Of a stretch of 64,000 nt of DNA, positions 26,610 to 34,740 are shown piece by piece. Position numbers and translations under genes: made by a program. Source of the DNA: JAAXHV01 sp965207165 (GTDB lineage Bacteria > Pseudomonadota > Gammaproteobacteria > Eutrophobiales > Eutrophobiaceae); the NCBI GenBank assembly GCA_965207165.1, contig OZ242265.1, forward strand, positions 3,286,001 through 3,350,000, given 5' to 3'. Within the stretch, counting starts at the first letter, position 1; each line of letters begins with the position of its first letter. The notes beneath the pieces were generated by a model. It was not told the DNA's origin. It did no database searches and saw only the letters and a program-made list of their open reading frames with translations.

Positions 26610-26659
26610 CAGGACGGTTGTTTTCAGAAGCCGGCCGCTAAAACCGACAACAGACAACT

Positions 26660-27967
26660 ATGCACCCTGACCTGTTACGCCCGGCGTTGGTAGTCACCCT
26701 CTCAGGGGTTGCGGGGTTGCTTGCGGGCAGTTTCCTTGCAGGCCTTGCGCTCGGCCTTTTCTTCTGCCTGGTCTGGCAATACCGCATCCTGAAAGACATC
26801 AGTACATTCCTGCGTAACGGTAGTGAACAGAATCCGCCGGATACTCCCGGCATCGTTAACGAGATCGTCCGCGAGATCGAATTTCTGCGAACCCGTCATA
26901 AACAGCGCGAAGACGACCTCACCGGGTATTTGTCACGTTTCGAGGAAGCAATAGTCGCCTTGCCCGATGCCGTTGTCGTCATGGATGCAGAAGGTCATGT
27001 TGAATGGGCCAATGAGAAAGCCTCCGAGCACCTGGGGATCCGCATTCCCCGGGACCGGGGGCAACGCTTGTCTCATATTTTCAGGCAGCCCGAGTTACTG
27101 GATTTTCTTACCCAGGCAGATGAAGACAGCGCGCGCAACAGCCTGTTAATCGCGTCCCCGGTCAATGCGGACATCAGCCTGGAAATCAGGATCACCAGGT
27201 ATGCAGGGTCTTCACTGTTGCTGGTAGCGGGTAATGTTACGGACATACAGCGCACCAACCGTGTGCGTAAGGATTTTATTGCCAATGCCTCCCATGAATT
27301 GAGAACCCCGCTCACGGTGATATCGGGATATCTGGAAGCCATGGACAATGAGACTGATGAGCTTTCGACGGGTTGGAAACCACGTATCAGGCAGATGCGT
27401 AACCAGGCGCGCAGGATGCAGAACCTGATAGAAGATCTGCTTAAGTTATCCAGGCTGGAGAGCAACCCTTCTGCAGACCTGGACAACGAGGTGGATATTG
27501 CCGAGCTGATATCGGTCATTCACGACGAGGCACGGACCTTGAGCGGCAACCAGCATACTTTCGCCCTGGATATCCAGGACGGTCTGGCAGTGAAAGGGGA
27601 TCAGGAAAGTCTTTACAGCGCTTTTTCCAATATCGTTTTCAATGCGGTGCAATACTCGCCTGCCGGTGCTGTAATCGGAATTACATGGCAGCGGTCCGGC
27701 ACGGGCGCCTGCCTGGAAGTAACAGATACCGGAGAAGGGATCCCGGCTGAGCATATCCGGCGCGTTACCGAGCGGTTCTACCGGGTGGACAAGGCACGGT
27801 CCAGGGAAAAAGGAGGAACCGGGCTCGGACTGGCAATTGTCAAACACGTCATGGCCCAGCACGAAGCCGAGCTGAAGATAAGCAGCGAACCCGGCAGGGG
27901 TACGGCGGTAGAGTGCCATATCCCGGTAAACCGGGTGGTCAGCACTGAACAGACGCCAGAGGGTTAG
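26660..27967 (+). CDS. phoR: Phosphate regulon sensor kinase PhoR
   Basis: This 435-residue histidine kinase has two short N-terminal membrane segments (~7-40) with almost no periplasmic loop, as in PhoR, which senses through PstSCAB-PhoU. A PAS domain follows at ~95-195 (VALPDAVVVMDAEGHVEW). The dimerisation helix has FIANASHELRTPLTVISGYL with phospho-acceptor His212. The ATPase end has FSNIVFNAVQYSP (N box), DTGEGIP and GGTGLGLAIV. It pairs with phoB upstream and with the pst operon downstream. Confidence 0.94.
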   Translation: MHPDLLRPALVVTLSGVAGLLAGSFLAGLALGLFFCLVWQYRILKDISTFLRNGSEQNPPDTPGIVNEIVREIEFLRTRHKQREDDLTGYLSRFEEAIVALPDAVVVMDAEGHVEWANEKASEHLGIRIPRDRGQRLSHIFRQPELLDFLTQADEDSARNSLLIASPVNADISLEIRITRYAGSSLLLVAGNVTDIQRTNRVRKDFIANASHELRTPLTVISGYLEAMDNETDELSTGWKPRIRQMRNQARRMQNLIEDLLKLSRLESNPSADLDNEVDIAELISVIHDEARTLSGNQHTFALDIQDGLAVKGDQESLYSAFSNIVFNAVQYSPAGAVIGITWQRSGTGACLEVTDTGEGIPAEHIRRVTERFYRVDKARSREKGGTGLGLAIVKHVMAQHEAELKISSEPGRGTAVECHIPVNRVVSTEQTPEG

Positions 27968-28041
27968 AAAAAAGGAAGAACAGCGTTTCCGATTTACGTC
28001 ATTGTTCCGGGTAACGCAAAAAAAAACGGATTCAGGTCCTG

Positions 28042-28059
28042 CTGTCATATTTTCTTAAT
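28042..28059 (+). promoter_or_regulatory. Possible Pho half-site upstream of pstS
   Basis: An exact CTGTCAT lies 86 bp before the pstS start, followed by AT-rich sequence (ATTTTCTTAATAATTTT). The second half-site is poor (about three of seven matches). Placement before the pst operon makes PhoB control plausible, but the site itself is weak evidence. Confidence 0.3.
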
Positions 28060-28133
28060 AATTTTGTTGTTCAATTGGATATGCCTACAAACCGGCGCCG
28101 GAATGACGGCGCATCACCTGGAGAAATGACAAC

Positions 28134-29120
28134 ATGAAAAACAGCTTCCTATTATGCACAGCCGTCGTAATAACAGCTATCGTATACAGGCCGGCGCTGG
28201 CGCTGGATCTTGACCCTGACCTGCCTGATTACAGCAAGTCCAGCGGCGTATCGGGCAATGTCATCAGTGTGGGTTCCGACACGCTGGCAAACCTGATGAC
28301 CCTGTGGGCGGAGGAATTCAAAAAACTCTATCCCAACGTCAGCGTGCAGATCCAGGCTGCCGGTTCTTCGACAGCGCCGCCGGCCCTGACGGAGGGCACC
28401 TCCAACTTCGGGCCCATGAGCCGCAGGATGAAGAACAAGGAAATCGCGGGTTTCGAGACAAAATACGGTTATAAACCCACCCCCATCGCGGTAGCTATAG
28501 ACGCCCTGGCGGTGTACGTGCACAAGGACAACCCCGTTGAGGGGATGACCATCCCCCAGGTCGATGCCGTTTTTTCCGCGACGCGCAAATGCGGTTATGC
28601 CGAGGATATCACGCGCTGGAGCCAACTGGGGCTGACCGGCGCCTGGAGCAACAGGCCGCTTCAGTTGTACGGGCGCAATTCGGTGTCAGGTACTTATGGT
28701 TACTTCAAGAAGCAGGCCCTGTGCAAGGGGGACTTCAAGAATAACGTCAACGAACAACCCGGATCGGCTTCTGTCGTGCAGGGAGTAACCAAGTCGATCA
28801 ACGGCATAGGTTATTCCGGTATCGGTTACAAGACATCGGGGGTGCGCGCCGTACCGCTGAGCAAGGATGGAACCGGTTTTACCGATGCCACGCCGTCCAA
28901 TGCCATTGCCGGGAGTTATCCCCTGGCGCGCTTTCTCTATGTCTACGTCAACAAGCCGCCGAACGATCCTCTGTCCCCCCTGGAGCGTGAATTCGTCAGG
29001 ATGATCATGTCCAGAACGGGGCAGGAAGTGGTTGTCAAGGACGGTTATATACCCTTGCCTGCCAGGGTTGCCAGGAAGCAGCTTGCCCTGATCGGCGCGG
29101 TTGACCTGGCCAGTAATTGA
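28134..29120 (+). CDS. pstS: Phosphate ABC transporter substrate-binding protein PstS
   Basis: This 328-residue periplasmic protein has a Sec signal (MKNSFLLCTAVVITAIVYRP, cut near ALA) and the phosphate-binding loops of the PstS family: VGSDTLANLMTLWAEEFKKLYP, QAAGSSTAPPALTEGTSNFGPMSR, and YGRNSVSGTYGYFKK. The end (FVRMIMSRTGQEVVVKDGYIPLP) is also typical. It feeds phosphate to the PstCA channel encoded next and is the first gene of pstS-pstC-pstA-pstB-phoU, 166 bp downstream of phoR. Confidence 0.92.
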   Translation: MKNSFLLCTAVVITAIVYRPALALDLDPDLPDYSKSSGVSGNVISVGSDTLANLMTLWAEEFKKLYPNVSVQIQAAGSSTAPPALTEGTSNFGPMSRRMKNKEIAGFETKYGYKPTPIAVAIDALAVYVHKDNPVEGMTIPQVDAVFSATRKCGYAEDITRWSQLGLTGAWSNRPLQLYGRNSVSGTYGYFKKQALCKGDFKNNVNEQPGSASVVQGVTKSINGIGYSGIGYKTSGVRAVPLSKDGTGFTDATPSNAIAGSYPLARFLYVYVNKPPNDPLSPLEREFVRMIMSRTGQEVVVKDGYIPLPARVARKQLALIGAVDLASN

Positions 29121-29154
29121 CGGTTACCCCGGAAGAGTAAATTTACAATCTTCC

Positions 29155-31428
29155 ATGAGCGATGTAAGCAGAACCTCCCTGTTGGCTGATTTCAACTCGG
29201 CCGAAGCGCAAAAACATCGCTATTACCGGCACCTGAAGGATGTGGCGATGCGCTATATGATGGCGCTGGGCGGAATCAGCGTCATTGTTGCCATCGTACT
29301 CATCGCTTTTTACCTGGTGTACGTGGTGGTGCCCATGTTCAAGCCGGCGCACATCGAACAGGTGGCGGGCTACCCGGTTCCCGCGGGCGCGGGGACAGGG
29401 AGCCTGTATTACGCCATGGAAGAACAGCGGGAAATCGGTCTACGGGTTACCGGCGGCGCTGATGCCGTATTTTTCAATACCGCGGACGGCAGCCTGGTGC
29501 ACCGGGAATCCCTGCTGCAGGAGACCCGGGCCCGGGTTACTGCGTTTGCCGCCGGGGACCCGTCACAACGATTGCTGGCCCTGGGATTGGACGACGGCAG
29601 CGTCCTGCTGGCCGTGCACGAATACCAGGTCACATACCCCGACGATGTACGTGTCATACACCCCGGGATAGACTGGCCGGCAGGCAGGCAACCGCTAGTA
29701 ATGGATGAGTCAGGCAAGGCAATTACCATGATCGCGGCGCAGTACGACGAGGATCAGACTACCATTGCCGCGCTCACGGAGGACCAGCGCCTGTTGCTGT
29801 TGAATAGGGTCGAGGAAGAATCGTTTTTAAGCGATGAAGCTGAAATCACGACCACGAAGAGCCAAATCCCGGTTGCCGGCAAGGTTACTTTCCTGTTGAT
29901 GGACGTGGAACAACGGGAACTTTATGTTGCAGAACAGGACGGGCTGATTTCATACTACGATATCAGTGACAAGGCCGACCCGGTACTGGTGCAGAGAGTA
30001 CAGGCCGTCAGTATCCCCGCGGAGATTACCAGCCTGTCCTTTCTCAGCGGCGGCATCTCCCTGCTGGTGGGCAATTCCGGCGGGGAAATTGCCCAGTGGT
30101 TCCCCGTTCGCGACCCGGAAAACAACTATACCCTGGAGCAGATACGCAGTTTCGACCCGCTGTCGGCCAGGATCACGTCCATCGCACCCGAATACTTCAG
30201 GAAAGGGTTTCTGGCAACGGATGATGCCGGCTACCTGGGTATTTATCACGCCACCGCACAGCGCACCGTGGAACTGGAAAAGATCAGCGCTAACAGGCTT
30301 ATGCAACTGGCCGTGGCGCCGCGGGCCAATGCCATGCTGGTGGAAGATGATACCGGTTCATTGCAGTTCTGGGAGATCGATAACGAGCACCCGGAGATAT
30401 CCTGGTCGTCCATCTGGGGCAAGGTCTGGTATGAAAGCCGGGACAAGTCGGAATATATCTGGCAGTCGTCCTCCGCCAGCAGCGATTTCGAACCGAAATT
30501 CAGCCTGACGCCGTTGGTATACGGCACCTTGAAGGCCGCTTTTTACGCCATGTTGTTTGCCGTTCCCCTGGCTATTATGGGTGCCATCTACACGGCCTAT
30601 TTCATGTCCGCGATCATGCGCGATATCGTCAAGCCCACCATCGAGATTATGGCGGCATTGCCTACGGTCATACTAGGCTTTCTGGCCGGTCTGTGGTTTG
30701 CCCCGTTCGTGGAGCAGAACATGCCGGGCCTGTTTTTATGCATCCTCCTGTTGCCGCTCAGCGTGATCAGCGCGGCCTGGTGCTGGAGCAGGCTCCCCGA
30801 TAACCTGCGCCACAGGATCCCCGAGGGCTGGGAGGCGGTGCTGCTTGCGCCCGTTATCATCGCTACGGGCGTCATCTCGTTCGCCCTCAGCCAGCCCCTG
30901 GAGATAGCGCTGTTCGCAGGGAACATGCCCCTGTGGTTAACGGATGAATTAGGCATCACCTACGACCAGAGAAACTCGCTGGTAGTAGGCATCGCCATGG
31001 GCTTTGCCGTCATTCCCACTATTTTCACCATCAGTGAAGACGCGGTTTACGGTGTGCCGGAACACCTGACAATTGGATCGCTGGCACTGGGCGCAACAAC
31101 CTGGCAGACCGCCGTGAGAGTGGTGTTGCTTACCGCCAGCCCGGGAATCTTCTCAGCGGTCATGATAGGTTTCGGCCGGGCGGTGGGGGAGACCATGATC
31201 GTACTCATGGCAACGGGAAATACGGCCATCATGGATATGAACATCTTTGAAGGCTTTCGTACCTTGTCCGCCAATATTGCAGTGGAAATGCCGGAATCCG
31301 AGGTGGGCAGCACCCACTACCGCATCCTGTTCCTGGCCGCCCTGGTGCTGTTCCTGGCGACTTTCCTGTTCAATACCATAGCCGAGGTCGTCAGGCAGAG
31401 GTTGCGGGTGAAATACAGTTCGCTATGA
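29155..31428 (+). CDS. pstC: Phosphate ABC transporter permease PstC, long form
   Basis: This 757-residue permease is far longer than the ~320-residue E. coli PstC. A first membrane segment at ~35-60 (ISVIVAIVLIAFYLVYVVVP) is followed by a ~390-residue extracytoplasmic region with repeated beta-rich units (LLALGLDDGSVLLAV, GFLATDDAGYLGIYH), like a WD40-type propeller. Residues ~470-757 form the permease core, with the EAA-type loop EDAVYGVPEHLTIGSLALGATTWQTAVRVVL. Long forms are known in Pseudomonas. The ATG at 29155 lies 34 bp after pstS. Its stop overlaps the pstA start (ATGA). Confidence 0.9.
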   Translation: MSDVSRTSLLADFNSAEAQKHRYYRHLKDVAMRYMMALGGISVIVAIVLIAFYLVYVVVPMFKPAHIEQVAGYPVPAGAGTGSLYYAMEEQREIGLRVTGGADAVFFNTADGSLVHRESLLQETRARVTAFAAGDPSQRLLALGLDDGSVLLAVHEYQVTYPDDVRVIHPGIDWPAGRQPLVMDESGKAITMIAAQYDEDQTTIAALTEDQRLLLLNRVEEESFLSDEAEITTTKSQIPVAGKVTFLLMDVEQRELYVAEQDGLISYYDISDKADPVLVQRVQAVSIPAEITSLSFLSGGISLLVGNSGGEIAQWFPVRDPENNYTLEQIRSFDPLSARITSIAPEYFRKGFLATDDAGYLGIYHATAQRTVELEKISANRLMQLAVAPRANAMLVEDDTGSLQFWEIDNEHPEISWSSIWGKVWYESRDKSEYIWQSSSASSDFEPKFSLTPLVYGTLKAAFYAMLFAVPLAIMGAIYTAYFMSAIMRDIVKPTIEIMAALPTVILGFLAGLWFAPFVEQNMPGLFLCILLLPLSVISAAWCWSRLPDNLRHRIPEGWEAVLLAPVIIATGVISFALSQPLEIALFAGNMPLWLTDELGITYDQRNSLVVGIAMGFAVIPTIFTISEDAVYGVPEHLTIGSLALGATTWQTAVRVVLLTASPGIFSAVMIGFGRAVGETMIVLMATGNTAIMDMNIFEGFRTLSANIAVEMPESEVGSTHYRILFLAALVLFLATFLFNTIAEVVRQRLRVKYSSL

Positions 31429-33098
31429 GGAGACAGACATCAGTCAAAGGCTGGTTCGACAGCGGTGAACCCTGGATCTGGTTGAATGCCGGCGCGGTGA
31501 GCCTGTCCATTATCATGGTTGTCGGGCTCGTCGCCCTGATCATGGTGCGCGGCCTGGGCCATTTCTGGCCGAGTGACGTTGCCGCATTTGATTACACCGA
31601 TTCGGACGGTACGGTCATTACCCTGGCAGGTGAATTTGTCGATGCCGAATCGGTGCCCCGGGCAAGGTCCGCGGGTAACGACAGCCGTATCCCGGCGGAA
31701 GTTGAAGTTATCGACCGCAGCCTGGTCAGGATCGGCAACCGGGACTACACAGGTTTTGACTACCGCTGGGTGCTCGACACAGCCATGCAGAACCTGTCTT
31801 ACCCGGAAAACATCATGGCAGTAGAGAGGTACGAATGGGGGAACTTTTACGGCTACCTCAAGGCCGTCAAGGAAGACGGCGAAGTGATTAATGCCGATCC
31901 GGACTGGGAGCTCTTCCAGCAATATGTCACAGAGAGTGAGGAGATCCTGGAGGAAATACACCATGTCGAGAAAGACCTGATAGGGGCCGTCAACTACGGG
32001 ATGGAGCGCCTGCGCCTGCAGGAAAGAGGGTTGGTACTGAACGACGAACCGGCAGGCAGTCCTGCCTACAGGGAAATCGAAACACGACGCGTCGCCCTGC
32101 AGGAAGAATATAACAGCTATACCGGACGCCTGACTAACCTGTATGAGCAATTGAACAGGGCATCCTTCGTGGCGACCCTGGCCGGCGGGCAGGAAGCCGA
32201 ACTCCCGTTTGCCAAGGTGGTGCGGGCATACCGTCCCAATGCCATGGGTATCATGGGCAAGATTTCTTTTTATTTTGAGAAACTCTGGGAATTCGTATCG
32301 GGAGACCCCAGGGAAGCCAATACCGAAGGCGGCATTTTCCCGGCAATTTTCGGCACCGTCCTGATGGTGATGATCATGGCCGTGCTGGTAACGCCTTTTG
32401 GTGTCGTAGCGGCGGTCTACCTGCGGGAATATGCCCGGCAGGGCCCGTTTACCAGGCTGATACGCATCGCCGTGAACAACCTGGCCGGTGTTCCCTCGGT
32501 CGTCTACGGCGTATTCGGGCTGGGGTTTTTCGTTTACTTCCTGGGAGGCACGATCGACGAACTGTTTTTCGCCGAATCCCTTCCCGCGCCTACCTTTGGC
32601 ACGCCGGGCATTATGTGGGCATCATTGACCATGGCCTTGTTGACGGTACCGGTAGTCATCGTTTCCACTGAAGAAGGCCTGGCAAGGGTGCCGCGGGCGA
32701 TTCGCGAAGGCAGCCTGGCATTGGGCGCGACCAAGGCCGAGACGCTGTGGCGCACGGTCCTGCCCATGACGGCGTCAGCCATGTTGACGGGACTCATACT
32801 GGCCATTGCCCGGGCCGCCGGCGAGGTCGCACCGCTGATGCTTGTCGGTGTTGTCAAGCTGGCCCCGTCCATGCCGCTGGACGGGAATTTTCCGTTCCTG
32901 CACCTGGACAGGAAATTCATGCACCTGGGATTTCATATCTACGACGTGGGTTTCCAGAGTCCGAACGTGGAAGCGGCCAGGCCGCTGGTCTACGCCACCG
33001 CTTTTTTATTGATCCTGATCATTATCTTTTTGAACCTGGCCGCCATCAAAATCCGCAACTCCCTGCGGGAAAAGTATCGGGCAGCAGAGCAGAACTGA
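31425..33098 (+). CDS. pstA: Phosphate ABC transporter permease PstA, long form
   Basis: This 557-residue partner permease also carries a large extracytoplasmic insert. After a first membrane helix (AVSLSIIMVVGLVALIMVRGL), residues ~50-280 are hydrophilic and partly helical (EEILEEIHHVEKDLIGAVNYG), probably coiled. The permease core at ~305-550 has FGVVAAVYLREYARQGPFTRLIRIAVNNLAGVPSVVYG and EGLARVPRAIREGSLALGATKAETLWRTVLP, the EAA loop that docks with PstB. It overlaps pstC by 4 bp, so translation is likely coupled. Confidence 0.92.
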   Translation: MRRQTSVKGWFDSGEPWIWLNAGAVSLSIIMVVGLVALIMVRGLGHFWPSDVAAFDYTDSDGTVITLAGEFVDAESVPRARSAGNDSRIPAEVEVIDRSLVRIGNRDYTGFDYRWVLDTAMQNLSYPENIMAVERYEWGNFYGYLKAVKEDGEVINADPDWELFQQYVTESEEILEEIHHVEKDLIGAVNYGMERLRLQERGLVLNDEPAGSPAYREIETRRVALQEEYNSYTGRLTNLYEQLNRASFVATLAGGQEAELPFAKVVRAYRPNAMGIMGKISFYFEKLWEFVSGDPREANTEGGIFPAIFGTVLMVMIMAVLVTPFGVVAAVYLREYARQGPFTRLIRIAVNNLAGVPSVVYGVFGLGFFVYFLGGTIDELFFAESLPAPTFGTPGIMWASLTMALLTVPVVIVSTEEGLARVPRAIREGSLALGATKAETLWRTVLPMTASAMLTGLILAIARAAGEVAPLMLVGVVKLAPSMPLDGNFPFLHLDRKFMHLGFHIYDVGFQSPNVEAARPLVYATAFLLILIIIFLNLAAIKIRNSLREKYRAAEQN

Positions 33099-33114
33099 CC
33101 GGAATAGAGAATAC

Positions 33115-33969
33115 GTGAACGATCGAACCGACACAGACGAGGCGGTGCCAGGCACCCACGCCGTGAACCTGGGCGCCCTGACCGGGCATATGGGGAAGCT
33201 GTCCCTGGCGGATGAACGACCCTGTATCAACGTCAACGGCTTAAACCTGCATTACGGCGAAAAGCAGGCTTTGAAGGACATTACCATGGTAGTGCCCGAG
33301 AAGAAGGCCACTGCATTCATCGGCCCCAGCGGTTGCGGCAAGTCGACGTTGCTGCGCTGTTTTAACCGCATGAATGACCTTATCGACAATGTTCATACCA
33401 GCGGCGAGATCAGGATTGGCGGAGAGAATATCTTTGCCAAGTCGGTGAACGTGGCCGAACTCAGAAGAAAAGTCGGCATGGTCTTTCAAAAACCCAACCC
33501 GTTTCCGAAAAGCATCTATGAAAACGTGGCCTACGGTCTCAGGATCCAGGGCATCAACAGGCGCCAGACCCTGGATGCCGTGGTGGAGAAGGCCCTGAAC
33601 AGCGCCGCGTTGTGGGACGAGGTCAAGGACCGGCTTGACGATAATGCCCTGGGGCTTTCCGGAGGCCAGGCCCAGCGCCTGGTGATCGCGCGGGCTATTG
33701 CCATCGAGCCTGAAATCCTGTTGCTCGACGAACCCTGTTCCGCCCTGGACCCGATCTCCACCCTGAAAGTCGAAGAACTGATTTATGAACTCAAAGCCAA
33801 CTATACTATCGTGATAGTGACCCATAACATGCAACAGGCGGCAAGGGTATCCGACTACACGGCCTACATGTACCTGGGAGAACTGATCGAGTTTAACGAC
33901 ACGGGCACACTGTTCACCAACCCGGGGGAGAAAATGACGGAAGACTACATAACCGGCCGTTACGGCTGA
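33115..33969 (+). CDS. pstB: Phosphate ABC transporter ATPase PstB
   Basis: PstB powers phosphate import. The 284-residue ATPase has Walker A FIGPSGCGKSTLLRCFNRMNDL, Q-loop VFQKPNPFPKSIYENVAYG, signature LSGGQAQRLVIARA, Walker B EILLLDEPCSALDP and switch VTHNMQQAARVSD. The N-terminal ~40 residues precede the usual start of the domain. It starts with GTG at 33115, 16 bp after pstA, and is followed by phoU after 17 bp. Confidence 0.96.
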   Translation: MNDRTDTDEAVPGTHAVNLGALTGHMGKLSLADERPCINVNGLNLHYGEKQALKDITMVVPEKKATAFIGPSGCGKSTLLRCFNRMNDLIDNVHTSGEIRIGGENIFAKSVNVAELRRKVGMVFQKPNPFPKSIYENVAYGLRIQGINRRQTLDAVVEKALNSAALWDEVKDRLDDNALGLSGGQAQRLVIARAIAIEPEILLLDEPCSALDPISTLKVEELIYELKANYTIVIVTHNMQQAARVSDYTAYMYLGELIEFNDTGTLFTNPGEKMTEDYITGRYG

Positions 33970-33986
33970 TCCTTGAGAGGCATGCC

Positions 33987-34697
33987 ATGAGTAACGTTCC
34001 ACACCATATCTCCAGGCAGTTCGATAATGAACTGGAAACCATACGAACCGACGTGCTGGCCATGGGCGGCCTTGCCGAACAGCAGTTTTCCGATGCGTTG
34101 CAGGCATTGATTGAGCTCAATGTTTCAGGTGCGGAGAAGGTGATGGAAACCGAGGACAGCCTGAACTCCCTCGAGGTATCCATAGACGAGGAATGTGTCA
34201 CGCTGCTGGCGCGCCGGCAGCCGGCAGCCAGCGACCTGCGCTTTGTAATTGCGGTGATCAAGACCATCACCGACCTGGAACGCATCGGCGACGAAGCGGA
34301 CAAGATAGCCAAGATGACCATAAGCCTGGCGGAGAAATCAGGCCCCCGCTCCCATTATGTCGGGATTAATACGTTGGGAGCTTTCGTCAGGGACATGGTG
34401 CGCGACGCGTTGAACGCGTTTGCCCGTATGGACAGCCAGGAAGCCCTGGTAACGGCCAGGAAGGAACCGGAATCCGACGAGCAGTACGGGGCTATTCTCA
34501 GGCAACTCATTACCTACATGATTGAAGACCCGCGCAACATCAGCAGCATCATCGATGCTATGTGGGTGGCGCGGGCGCTGGAACGCATAGCCGACCATGC
34601 TCGCAACATCTGCGAGAATGTTATATATTTCGTCGAGGGCAAGGATGTGCGCCATATCAGCATAGAGCAGATGGAAGACGAAGTAAGAGGCGGCTGA
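33987..34697 (+). CDS. phoU: Phosphate signalling protein PhoU
   Basis: PhoU couples the Pst transporter to PhoR and keeps the regulon off when phosphate is plentiful. The 236-residue, all-helical protein has two PhoU repeats, each with an E/DxxxD metal-binding motif: VMETEDSLNSLEVSIDEECV and DLRFVIAVIKTITDLERIGDEADKIAK, then IDAMWVARALERIADHARNICENVIY. It ends the pst operon, and ppk begins 43 bp later on the same strand. Confidence 0.94.
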   Translation: MSNVPHHISRQFDNELETIRTDVLAMGGLAEQQFSDALQALIELNVSGAEKVMETEDSLNSLEVSIDEECVTLLARRQPAASDLRFVIAVIKTITDLERIGDEADKIAKMTISLAEKSGPRSHYVGINTLGAFVRDMVRDALNAFARMDSQEALVTARKEPESDEQYGAILRQLITYMIEDPRNISSIIDAMWVARALERIADHARNICENVIYFVEGKDVRHISIEQMEDEVRGG

Positions 34698-34740
34698 TCC
34701 CGGTTGCGCCCGGCACCAGCTTTAACGAACCCGAGTATGT

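Noticed and set aside
33241..34107. 288-codon frame antisense to pstB
   Set aside because: It is the reverse shadow of an ABC ATPase with all motifs on the plus strand.
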